A stretch of 7,740 bases of DNA from the NCBI GenBank assembly GCA_013698165.1, contig JACCVN010000108.1, positions 1 to 7,740 on the forward strand. Reading direction: 5' to 3'. How positions within the stretch are numbered: the stretch's first letter is position 1; every line of letters begins with the position of its first letter. A program made the translations under genes and the position numbers. This document shows positions 1 through 6,259 of this stretch, piece after piece. A model generated the notes under the pieces. The model saw only the letters and a list, made by a program, of their open reading frames with translations. It searched no databases and was not told the DNA's origin. Source of the DNA: Parachlamydiaceae bacterium. Its GTDB lineage: Bacteria > Chlamydiota > Chlamydiia > Chlamydiales > Parachlamydiaceae.

Positions 1-116
1 GCCCTGTATTATACAAGACAGGACCTTTTAAATGAGCTCAACCCCGAGGCTTTCGCGCAGAAATTTCTCAGATTCAGCTATGTTGAGTATATCTTTGATA
101 GCGATCAGAATTGATT
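1..116 (+). repeat. Right half of a dispersed palindromic repeat (copy 1, cut by window edge)
   Basis: This stretch matches the right arm and centre of the full copy at 2028-2219. Both start with the core GCCCTGTATT, continue with a TTTTAAAT(G/A)AGCTCAA block, a CCCCGA..GCTTTCGCG block and a TTCTCAGATT block, and end near TTGATT (111-116 here, 2214-2219 there). Positions 3-22 are themselves a near-perfect short palindrome around 12/13. The left arm should lie outside the window. The alignment was made by eye; similarity is strong over the first 80 bases or so and weaker after that. No coding frame is apparent. Confidence 0.75.
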
Positions 117-151
117 AAATAATTGAGCTGGTTAAGAATATGTGGCTCAGT

Positions 152-209
152 CTCGACTTTAGGACTTTTAAGGGGTGCTAGACGCACCCCTTAAAAACCC
201 AAAGTCGAG
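152..209 (-). terminator. Very long hairpin downstream of rpoD, probable 3'-end structure
   Basis: Arms 152-178 and 184-209 pair over about 26 bp, with a few mismatches in the middle, around a 5-nt loop (TAGAC). The inner part AAGGGGTGC / GCACCCCTT and the outer part CTCGACTTT / AAAGTCGAG are perfect. It begins about 21 nt after the rpoD stop codon on the minus strand, where a transcription end is expected. No U-tract follows on either strand, so it is not a textbook intrinsic terminator. It may be an mRNA 3'-end stabiliser, an RNase III substrate, or a small inverted-repeat element. Confidence 0.5.
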
Positions 210-214
210 GCTAT

Positions 215-228
215 GTCTCGCAGCAGGC
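215..228. repeat. 14-bp word shared with the hairpin at 4666-4688
   Basis: GTCTCGCAGCAGGC here is identical to positions 4675-4688, where it forms the loop and right arm of a perfect hairpin. Here it lies directly beside the rpoD stop codon and its partner arm is missing. It may be a remnant of the same terminator-type hairpin family. Confidence 0.5.
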
Positions 229-230
229 CT

Positions 231-1889
231 TTATTCTGATTCAAGCAGGTCGAGGAAAGCTTTTAGCTGCTTAGAACGGGTTGGGTGGCGCATTTTACGC
301 AAGGCTTTGGCTTCGATCTGCCTGATACGTTCGCGGGTCACATTAAATTCTACGCCCACTTCTTCCAATGTTTTCGGCTTGCCGTCCATCAATCCAAAGC
401 GCTGAATGAGCACTTTGCGTTCTCGATCGTTCAAAGACTCTAAAACTTCGTTCATTTTATCTTTTAAGATCGAATAGCCCGTCGCTTCTGCCGGAGAGTC
501 GGCGCCGATATCCTCCAGGAAGTCGCCAAATTGGCTTTCGCCCCCATCACCCACTTCTGCTTGTAATGAGATAGGGTGCTGAGCAATCTTATAAATTTCC
601 CTTACACGATCTACCGAGATGCCAAGTTCGTTCGCAAGTTCATCAGGACTTGGCTCGCGGCCGGTTTCCATCATCAGCTTTTTGGCTCCGCGCAGAACTT
701 TATTGATGGTTTCAATCATATGCACAGGGATGCGGATTGTGCGCGCCTGATCTGCAATTGCCCTTGTGACTGCTTGACGAATCCACCATGTGGCATAGGT
801 CGAGAATTTATATCCGCGGCGGTATTCAAATTTCTCTACAGCTTTCATCAGGCCCATATTCCCTTCTTGGATAAGGTCTAAGAAGGATAGGCCGCGGTTA
901 GTATATTTTTTGGCAATAGAGATCACTAGACGCTGGTTAGACTCCACCATTTCGCGTTTAGCTTCTTGGCTTTTATCCATCCAACGCTGCAGCATGCGCA
1001 CATCTTTTTTGAAATCTTCAAGCGTGCGACCCCCAGCCAGTTCTTTTTTGCGTAGTTTGCGTTTGGCGGCGGCAAGCTTGGCGCCGGCGAATTTATTGCG
1101 TTCGGCGCGTGGTGTCAAGTCATTGATCTCTTTTTCCAAATTAAGGAAGCGATCATAAGCGCGCATAATGACTTCAGCAAAGTCTTCGATGATATTATGA
1201 CGGCAGTGTAAACGGCGTAAATAAGCTTGCGTGCGGATTCGTGTTTTTTCGATGTCCTCGGCAATACGTGTTTTGTCGCCTTTTTTAACATTTTCAATTT
1301 TAAGGAGTTGCTCTTCATAATGCTGGTCTTCGGATTCCAGAAGTTGCATTAATTTTGGCAAAAGTGCAAGAAATTCGGTTTTATTAGGCACTTCTTTTTC
1401 AGCGACACATTTATCAAGGCGATCTTTATTCTGGATAAGATAATTGATGATAGAGATAGCTTCGCGCGTTGAATACCGAAAGCGCATGATGATCTTTTCG
1501 ATTTGGATTTGTGCTTTTTCGATACGCTTGGAGATTTCAACTTCCTCTTCACGGCTCAATAAAGGCACTGAACCCATTTCTTTAAGGTACATGCGCACAG
1601 GATCGTCGGGAGTGCTTTCAGAACGTTTAGGCAGGCCTTCAAGTTCTTTGGCTTCTTTTTTGCGTTCTTTCTGCTTGTCAACTTCAGATTGATTTAGTAT
1701 CTGGATGTCCATTCCGCTCAGAAATATCAGCACTTGGTCAATGAGATCCGCCGAATCGAAGGTCATCGGCAAAATTTCGTTTATTTCCTCGTAAGTGATA
1801 AATCCTTGTTCTTTTGAAAGAGTAACAAGTTCATCAACTTTTAGCTGATGCTGATTGGAGAAAAGGGTCTTAGTATTTGATTTCGTCAT
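231..1889 (-). CDS. rpoD: Primary RNA polymerase sigma factor (sigma-70 family, chlamydial sigma66 type)
   Basis: The 552-residue product directs core RNA polymerase to housekeeping promoters. Regions visible in order: a region 1.1-like segment (about 15-65); region 1.2 (about 96-125, DPVRMYLKEMG); a charged non-conserved insert (about 126-300); region 2 (about 313-385) with RLVISIAKKY, the FLDLIQEGNMGL core-binding helix and YATWWIRQA for -10 melting; region 3 (about 390-470); and region 4 (about 480-545) with the -35-binding helix-turn-helix TLEEVGVEFNVTRERIRQIE. The family match is beyond doubt, and the length is close to chlamydial sigma66 (about 571). The ATG at 1889 is preceded by AGGA four bases upstream, a short but usable spacing. 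The gene is monocistronic here: a long hairpin lies downstream and a divergent gene upstream. No clear promoter was found between 1945 and 2030. Confidence 0.98.
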   Translation of the reverse strand: MTKSNTKTLFSNQHQLKVDELVTLSKEQGFITYEEINEILPMTFDSADLIDQVLIFLSGMDIQILNQSEVDKQKERKKEAKELEGLPKRSESTPDDPVRMYLKEMGSVPLLSREEEVEISKRIEKAQIQIEKIIMRFRYSTREAISIINYLIQNKDRLDKCVAEKEVPNKTEFLALLPKLMQLLESEDQHYEEQLLKIENVKKGDKTRIAEDIEKTRIRTQAYLRRLHCRHNIIEDFAEVIMRAYDRFLNLEKEINDLTPRAERNKFAGAKLAAAKRKLRKKELAGGRTLEDFKKDVRMLQRWMDKSQEAKREMVESNQRLVISIAKKYTNRGLSFLDLIQEGNMGLMKAVEKFEYRRGYKFSTYATWWIRQAVTRAIADQARTIRIPVHMIETINKVLRGAKKLMMETGREPSPDELANELGISVDRVREIYKIAQHPISLQAEVGDGGESQFGDFLEDIGADSPAEATGYSILKDKMNEVLESLNDRERKVLIQRFGLMDGKPKTLEEVGVEFNVTRERIRQIEAKALRKMRHPTRSKQLKAFLDLLESE

Positions 1890-1911
1890 GCGATCCTAAA
1901 AGCTTCTTCAG

Positions 1912-1942
1912 CTTAAGGAAGTGTAAAAAACCACTTCCTAAG
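1912..1942 (-). promoter_or_regulatory. Hairpin in the rpoD leader
   Basis: Arms 1912-1923 (CTTAAGGAAGTG) and 1932-1942 (CACTTCCTAAG) pair over 11 bp with one bulged base, around an 8-nt A/T loop. In the rpoD sense the loop is U-rich and the stem lies about 23-53 nt before the start codon, so it would sit in the 5' UTR if transcription starts further upstream. A regulatory or RNA-stability role is an inference; the structure itself is clear. Confidence 0.5.
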
Positions 1943-2027
1943 TAGATGTATGAATTTCGACAGGGCCCCTGAAAACAACAAGGGGAATGCATAAAATATG
2001 TTGCCATTTAAAGTTATATAACGCAAC

Positions 2028-2193
2028 AGTATATACTCGATATAGCTGAATTTGAGAATTTTCGGCTGCGCCAGTCTCGGTATTGTGCTCATTTAAAGGC
2101 CCTGTATTGTACAATACACGGTCTTTTAAATAAGCTCAATCCCCGAGCTTTCGCGTTGCCCAAATTCTCAGATTTCGCTATATCAAGAATATT
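2028..2193. repeat. Long imperfect palindrome, full copy of the dispersed repeat (copy 2)
   Basis: The sequence is an approximately 160-bp imperfect palindrome centred between 2110 and 2111 (core GTATTGT/ACAATAC). Matching blocks in the two arms, outermost first: GATATAG / CTATATC, the pair GAGAATTTTCGG and CAAATTCTCA, CTCGG / CCGAG, GCTCATTTAAA / TTTAAATAAGC, and CCCTGTATTGT / ACAATACACGG. Similarity to the copy at 1-116 extends on the right to about 2219. The size and central palindrome recall ERIC/REP-type intergenic repeats or a MITE, but it belongs to no family I recognise. It occupies most of the gap between rpoD and the coiA-like gene. Transcribed, it would fold into one very long hairpin. 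Confidence 0.8.
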
Positions 2194-2224
2194 ATACTTG
2201 AAACGAATCCCGGTTGATTGCCTT

Positions 2225-3085
2225 ATGCAACTCTACGCTTTTGATGTCAATAATCGTCTTGTATTTTCTTCGCAAGCTCACAAACAAAAAAATTATACTT
2301 GTCCAGAATGTAAGGGAATTGTGAGGCTTAGAGGTGGGCTTCAACGTCAGAATCATTTCTTTCATCAAGAAGCCGTACGAGCTTGCCGGCAAAGTGGAAA
2401 AAGCGTTCAGCATCTTTCTGTTCAAAATTTTTTTCTTGATAGACTTCCGGCAGGAGAGTGTGCTTTGGAGCATTCTTTTCCGGAAATTGGGCGTATTGGC
2501 GATGTCGTTTGGATTCCTAAAAGGATTGTCTTTGAAATCCAATGCTCATTTATTACCGCCGCAGAAGTGCAGGCACGCAATAACGACTATGCGAGCTTAG
2601 GCTTTAGGGTGATTTGGATTTTACATGATGCTCGCTACAATAAGCCGCATTTAAGCTCAATGGAGCTCTATCTTAGTAATCAGCTTCATTATTACACCAA
2701 CATGCAGCAAAATGGGGAAGGAATCATTTATGATCAATTTTCCATTATTCAGCATTCTCGCTGTCTGCACCTGTTCGCCCCCTTGCCTATAGATGTTTGC
2801 CTTTTGCAACAGCAAAAATTTTCAAAAGATCAATTTGAGCTAGATGTCATTCGGAAACGACAATTAACTTGGGATGGCTTTTTTTCAGGCGATTTGACAG
2901 ATTTAGCTGTAAAGGAATCTTTAGAGAAATGCGCTTATCTTCAAAAAGCAAGGGATCTGGAGAACAGATACCTAACTCATAAGGACAGCGGGCTAAGGAA
3001 TTTCATTAAAGATTCACTCTATGCCTATCTACTTAGGCCTTATTATTTAATATTTCAATTATTTCTTGAGCGTTGTTCTAAATAA
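2225..3085 (+). CDS. CoiA-like competence protein / predicted nuclease
   Basis: The 286-residue product resembles the CoiA family, whose founding members are needed for natural transformation in Gram-positive bacteria and carry a nuclease-like fold. A probable zinc-binding pair of motifs lies near the N terminus: C26-P-E-C29 and H44-F-F-H47. A conserved-looking block follows: RIGDVVW (D93), FEIQCS (E104, Q106), then a RNNDY motif and GFRVIWIL, matching the acidic D...E-x-Q arrangement of PD-(D/E)XK-type sites. The C-terminal half (about 150-286) is not recognisable. The frame is open back to TTG 2156, but those 23 codons lie inside or next to the palindromic repeat, so the ATG at 2225 is preferred; no good Shine-Dalgarno precedes it. 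A terminator follows at 3111. Family assignment is good; a role in DNA uptake is inferred. Confidence 0.75.
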   Translation: MQLYAFDVNNRLVFSSQAHKQKNYTCPECKGIVRLRGGLQRQNHFFHQEAVRACRQSGKSVQHLSVQNFFLDRLPAGECALEHSFPEIGRIGDVVWIPKRIVFEIQCSFITAAEVQARNNDYASLGFRVIWILHDARYNKPHLSSMELYLSNQLHYYTNMQQNGEGIIYDQFSIIQHSRCLHLFAPLPIDVCLLQQQKFSKDQFELDVIRKRQLTWDGFFSGDLTDLAVKESLEKCAYLQKARDLENRYLTHKDSGLRNFIKDSLYAYLLRPYYLIFQLFLERCSK

Positions 3086-3103
3086 ACTCTAATATGTTAT
3101 AAT
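3073..3103 (+). promoter_or_regulatory. Weak promoter candidate after the coiA-like gene
   Basis: A perfect TATAAT at 3098-3103 follows TTGTTC at 3073-3078 with a long 19-bp spacer. Transcription from it would begin just before the terminator-like hairpin at 3111, making its use for the gene at 3244 uncertain. Confidence 0.25.
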
Positions 3104-3110
3104 GAATTCG

Positions 3111-3139
3111 AAGAGATGTGCATATTGCCATCTCTTTTT
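3111..3139 (+). terminator. Intrinsic terminator of the coiA-like gene
   Basis: AAGAGATG (3111-3118) pairs with CATCTCTT (3129-3136) around a 10-nt loop, and the stem runs into five T residues (3135-3139). It starts 26 nt after the stop codon of the coiA-like gene, as expected for a rho-independent terminator. Confidence 0.7.
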
Positions 3140-3140
3140 A

Positions 3141-3210
3141 TAACGGCTTAAACTGGTATTAATGAATTACTACTGATAGCCTTAATTCCCATCTGAGAAA
3201 AAAGCCGTTA
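3141..3210 (+). promoter_or_regulatory. Long-range inverted repeat in the leader of the 470-codon gene
   Basis: TAACGGCTT (3141-3149) and AAGCCGTTA (3202-3210) are perfect 9-bp inverted repeats with 52 nt between them, and the right arm ends 33 nt before the ATG at 3244. They could close a structured 5' UTR or be an operator-like pair. The pairing is visible; the function is a guess. Confidence 0.35.
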
Positions 3211-3227
3211 GCTTATGACTTTCTACG

Positions 3228-3235
3228 AAGGAGGA
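3228..3235 (+). promoter_or_regulatory. Strong ribosome binding site (AAGGAGGA)
   Basis: This near-ideal anti-16S match, with GGAGG ending 9 nt before the ATG at 3244, fixes the start of the 470-codon gene. It is the strongest such site in the window and suggests high translation. Confidence 0.85.
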
Positions 3236-3243
3236 ACTGATTT

Positions 3244-4656
3244 ATGACTAAAATTGGAAGTGAAGATTTTTTGCCGAATATTCCACTGGATCCGTCTCTT
3301 TTCATCCCTGTTGGAACTACCGGCGTTAATCCTCAATATACAAGCTCTATCTCTCCCAGCGAGCAAGAATCATCAACCACGGCTGTGAGTGCAAGTTCAC
3401 CTCGACTCCCACGTTCGGTGTCTGTTGACTCTACTATGGCTTATTTTGCATTGTCAGCCAAATACAGAGAAGCTGCTTCGATATTCCTTGAAGGTTGGAA
3501 TAAAGCTCTAGAACAAGAAGCAGCAGCGGTTAAGGCCTACCTTAAATCACCTGAATATTTAAATAAGGTCCAAGATAAATCTGTATCTACACTTACCAAG
3601 ATCGAAAGTAAAGATGCTGTTGTTGATAGAATTGCGATTAAAGGGCCTTCTCATTTGGAAGCCTTTATTAGCAGCGTGCCTATCGAAGTTGCCCTCAATT
3701 ACCTGAATGCTAATGCTTATGGCGCTACACCTGGGGTTGCAGCTCTTGTTAGCGAAGCCACAAGGCTTAATAACGTTAACAATTCTGCGGCAGTATCAAC
3801 TTCACTTGATGCCGTCAATCCATTGGCAGCTAAAGAATCCACTAAAGCAGTGGAAATTGGTCCTGAACATTTTATTGCTGCTAGCTTGATTATTGGAGCA
3901 GGTATCACAGCGGTAACTCAGACAACAGTGGATCCGTCAGGGTCAGCGCTGCAAGTCGAGTCAAAGGTCATCACAGATGCTTATTCTTCAATTCTGCCTA
4001 TGCAAGAACAAGGCGCTGCTGTATTGATGGCTAGCTGGTTCTCTGCAATGTGGGGGACATCATTACTGCTGCAAACATCGGTCGAAAATTTGGATAAATA
4101 TAAAGCTGCGGATGGCGGCAATTCCAAGAAAGTCAATCTCGATATCGCCAAGAACTACGCCGCTAATTTAATCGAAAATCTCAAAAGTCCTGCCTTTACT
4201 CGATTAATGATAGAAATGGTTTTACAGACTCAAGAAGATGTGCCTGTGGATAAGAAAATTGATCCTGAAAAACTAGCTTTACAAAGTAAATTTGTGCTTT
4301 TATCCACAGCTTTAGCATTAGTTGCTAAATTGGATGTGGCTGGAGGCCTCGATGAAGGTTGGTTTAACGAACTCGATTTTGATGGCCTGCTAAATGGAAT
4401 TACAAAGCTTGATCAAAATGATGTGCATGGCACTAAAGATGTTAAACAGCAATTGATCAATGAATTACAAATTGTGCTAAGTCAATTATCACCAGCAGAT
4501 AGCAGCGCTCTTGTCCTAAATTTGAAGGAATATTTTAAATCGTTACCTTCAGCTGAAAAACTTCTCAATCAGCAGAAAGTATTAGCTGATGTCATGCCCG
4601 GTATACTTAATCCTAAATCGTATGAAGATAACTTTTTAGATCATACGGCAGTTTAG
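3244..4656 (+). CDS. Unknown 470-residue protein, candidate secreted or host-interaction protein
   Basis: I do not recognise this family. The N terminus has no Sec signal peptide. Residues 30-63 are rich in Ser, Thr and Pro, a composition often seen at type III secretion signals. The rest is mainly helical and Ala-rich. Three hydrophobic stretches stand out: 210-224 (FIAASLIIGAGITAV), 257-277 (with two Trp, W265 and W270) and about 350-368 (FVLLSTALALVAKLDVAGG). They are marginal as membrane helices but could insert, as in type III translocators. The C-terminal third is acidic with amphipathic helices (about 395-450) and ends in YEDNFLDHTAV. The start is fixed by a strong ribosome binding site; a GC-rich hairpin follows the stop. 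The gene has its own structured leader and is not tightly coupled to its neighbours. A chlamydia-specific effector, translocator or cytosolic protein would all fit; the coding call is firm, the role open. Confidence 0.92.
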   Translation: MTKIGSEDFLPNIPLDPSLFIPVGTTGVNPQYTSSISPSEQESSTTAVSASSPRLPRSVSVDSTMAYFALSAKYREAASIFLEGWNKALEQEAAAVKAYLKSPEYLNKVQDKSVSTLTKIESKDAVVDRIAIKGPSHLEAFISSVPIEVALNYLNANAYGATPGVAALVSEATRLNNVNNSAAVSTSLDAVNPLAAKESTKAVEIGPEHFIAASLIIGAGITAVTQTTVDPSGSALQVESKVITDAYSSILPMQEQGAAVLMASWFSAMWGTSLLLQTSVENLDKYKAADGGNSKKVNLDIAKNYAANLIENLKSPAFTRLMIEMVLQTQEDVPVDKKIDPEKLALQSKFVLLSTALALVAKLDVAGGLDEGWFNELDFDGLLNGITKLDQNDVHGTKDVKQQLINELQIVLSQLSPADSSALVLNLKEYFKSLPSAEKLLNQQKVLADVMPGILNPKSYEDNFLDHTAV

Positions 4657-4665
4657 GAGTATACA

Positions 4666-4688
4666 GCCTGCTGCGTCTCGCAGCAGGC
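4666..4688 (+). terminator. Perfect GC-rich hairpin after the 470-codon gene
   Basis: GCCTGCTGCG (4666-4675) pairs perfectly with CGCAGCAGGC (4679-4688) around a 3-nt loop, beginning 10 nt past the stop codon. The stem is very stable, but the nearest T run (TTTTTT, 4715-4720) is about 26 nt downstream, so it is not a canonical intrinsic terminator. It most likely ends or protects the upstream transcript. Its right arm recurs at 215-228 beside rpoD. Confidence 0.6.
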
Positions 4689-4835
4689 TACAATCAAGCT
4701 TGTAAAGTTCCTCGTTTTTTGATACATACTTGAGATTGGCACTCTTCATTTTCGTTATTCAGACCTTTACCAGTCTTCCTATTGGTGGGACGGTACGGGA
4801 TGCCAGTGAAAACGAACAGTTTTGTCATATTAATG

Positions 4836-4840
4836 AAGGA
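4836..4840 (+). promoter_or_regulatory. Ribosome binding site that fixes the nqrA start
   Basis: AAGGA lies 7 nt before the ATG at 4848. It supports that start over the in-frame TTG at 4782 and two internal ATGs (4800, 4833), and the resulting protein begins MVHIEITKGL as expected for NqrA. Confidence 0.8.
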
Positions 4841-4847
4841 TAGAGCG

Positions 4848-6236
4848 ATGGTTCATATAGAAATTACGAAGGGATTAAATATTCCCATAAAAGGTGGCCC
4901 GATTGGCACGCCCAAATCATTAGTCCCTGGAGGTGAAACTTCATTTTTCTCACCATCTCAAATTGCGCTAGATCTTTCAGAGTTTTCCGACCTCAAGTTA
5001 CGTTTGTTAGTTAAAGCTGGTGATCCGGTTAAAATTGGGGACCCGCTCGCTGAAGATAAGGCTTCCCCGGGAAGGTTTTTTGTCGCGCCGGCTGGTGGTA
5101 TTATTAATGACATCGTTCGGGGGCTTAGAAGAGTGCCTACTCGCATTGTGATTGATGTGGCAAAAGACCATGAGGAATATCGTCTGTTTCCAACCCTTAA
5201 TCCGTCAAACGCGACAAGGGAAGACCTTGTAAATCTCTTAAAAAACGCTGGAATTTTTACTTGCATACGTCAAAGGCCCTTTAATGTTTTAGCTGACCTT
5301 ACAAAAATCCCACGTAGCATTTTCGTAAAAGCGATTGAATCTGCACCTTTTGTTCCTTCTGCTGAAATGCAAGTCGAAGGATTTGAAAAAGAATTTCAAT
5401 TAGGGTTAGATGCCTTATCAGTTCTGACTCCAGGGGTTGTGCATCTTGTTTATCGCAATGATAGTCCCTTTAAAGCGTTTTCATCGGCCAAAAATGTCAC
5501 AAAGCATACTGCCGAGGGACCACATCCGATTGCCAACAGTTCCTTGCATATTGAGAAAATTGACCCCATTGAAACTGTCGATGCCATTATATGGACTCTT
5601 TCTGCCCGCGATGTGGTAGCAATTGGATATTTATTGACTCATGGACGTTGTTATCATCAAAAAGTGATTAGTGTCGCTGGCCCGGCCCTATTGCCGGAAA
5701 AAATGGGATATTTTAAAGTGCGTGAGGGATTCCCAATTTTCCCGCTTATCTCAGGTCGAGTGCCTAAAGGTCATGTCAGATTGATTTCTGGAGATCTTTT
5801 AATGGGAAAAACAGTTTCTGCACAAGACTTTCTTGGATTTTCTCATACGGCAGTTTGTGCACTTCCTGAAAATGCTGAACGCGAATTTTTACACTTTTTT
5901 CGCTTGGGAACGGATAAATATTCTTTTAGCAGAGCCTACCTTTCAGGACATTTTAACAATCAAGATCGGCAGTATGATTTCACGACAAGCTTGCATGGCG
6001 AACCACGCCCTTTTATTGATAGTACATTATATGACGAAGTTATGCCTCTAGATGTTCCCACAATGTTGCTGGTCAAGGCTGTGATGGCGGAAGACTACGA
6101 TTTGGCCGTAAACCTTGGTCTTTTGGAGGTTGACAGTGAAGATTTTGCTTTGCCCACTTTTGTATGCCCTTCTAAGATGGAAATGACAGACATTATAAAA
6201 AATGGCCTGCAAGCCTACGCTAAAGAGATGAGTTAA
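4848..6236 (+). CDS. nqrA: Na+-translocating NADH:quinone oxidoreductase subunit A
   Basis: The 462-residue product is the peripheral cytoplasmic subunit of Na+-NQR, which oxidises NADH, reduces quinone and pumps sodium out; NqrA contributes to quinone binding. Family marks in order: the N-terminal KGLNIPIKGGP (8-18), a biotinyl-lipoyl-like segment with VKAGDPVKIGDPL and a VAPAGG turn (55-84), the EGPHP motif (223-227), VAGPAL (276-281), and the C-terminal RPFIDSTLYDEVMPLDVPT block (387-405), then LGLLEVDSEDFALPTFVCPSK (423-443). Length equals that of chlamydial NqrA (about 465). In Chlamydia nqrA lies apart from nqrB-E and nqrF, and the same holds here: no other nqr gene is adjacent. It converges on the minus-strand F-box gene with a 23-nt gap and no clear terminator. 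No convincing promoter was found; a TTGAGA at 4730 lacks a good -10. Confidence 0.96.
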   Translation: MVHIEITKGLNIPIKGGPIGTPKSLVPGGETSFFSPSQIALDLSEFSDLKLRLLVKAGDPVKIGDPLAEDKASPGRFFVAPAGGIINDIVRGLRRVPTRIVIDVAKDHEEYRLFPTLNPSNATREDLVNLLKNAGIFTCIRQRPFNVLADLTKIPRSIFVKAIESAPFVPSAEMQVEGFEKEFQLGLDALSVLTPGVVHLVYRNDSPFKAFSSAKNVTKHTAEGPHPIANSSLHIEKIDPIETVDAIIWTLSARDVVAIGYLLTHGRCYHQKVISVAGPALLPEKMGYFKVREGFPIFPLISGRVPKGHVRLISGDLLMGKTVSAQDFLGFSHTAVCALPENAEREFLHFFRLGTDKYSFSRAYLSGHFNNQDRQYDFTTSLHGEPRPFIDSTLYDEVMPLDVPTMLLVKAVMAEDYDLAVNLGLLEVDSEDFALPTFVCPSKMEMTDIIKNGLQAYAKEMS

Positions 6237-6241
6237 AGTTC

Positions 6242-6255
6242 GGAATTCCCTTTTT
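6242..6255. repeat. Left copy of a short direct repeat flanking the F-box gene
   Basis: GGAATTCCCTTTTT here and GGAATTCCTTTTT at 6912-6924 bracket the F-box gene almost exactly in the same orientation. They differ by one C. The match is short and may be chance. Confidence 0.4.
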
Positions 6256-6259
6256 GTTC

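Noticed and set aside
576..881. Plus-strand open frame of 101 codons inside rpoD
   Set aside because: It is antisense to the conserved region 2-3 segment of rpoD, so it is explained as a shadow of the real frame.
2156..2224. TTG start for the coiA-like gene, adding 23 residues
   Set aside because: These codons fall in the right arm of the palindromic repeat and its edge, which recurs at 1-116 without a coding context. The CoiA-like similarity begins at the ATG at 2225.
2192..2542. Minus-strand open frame of 116 codons opposite the coiA-like gene
   Set aside because: It lies wholly antisense to a better supported gene, has no ribosome binding site and shows no recognisable protein features.
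3162..3176. Four-codon leader peptide with two Tyr codons before the 470-codon gene
   Set aside because: It has no ribosome binding site, and two Tyr codons are too little for an attenuation peptide. The gene is not a biosynthetic enzyme.
4730..4760. Promoter for nqrA (TTGAGA with a -10 near 4754)
   Set aside because: No acceptable -10 lies at 16-18 bp; the best candidates match the consensus poorly.
4782..4847. Upstream TTG start for nqrA, adding 22 residues
   Set aside because: NqrA proteins begin near (M)xxIxxxKGLxIPI, and ATG 4848 has AAGGA at the right spacing. The extra residues do not look like the family.
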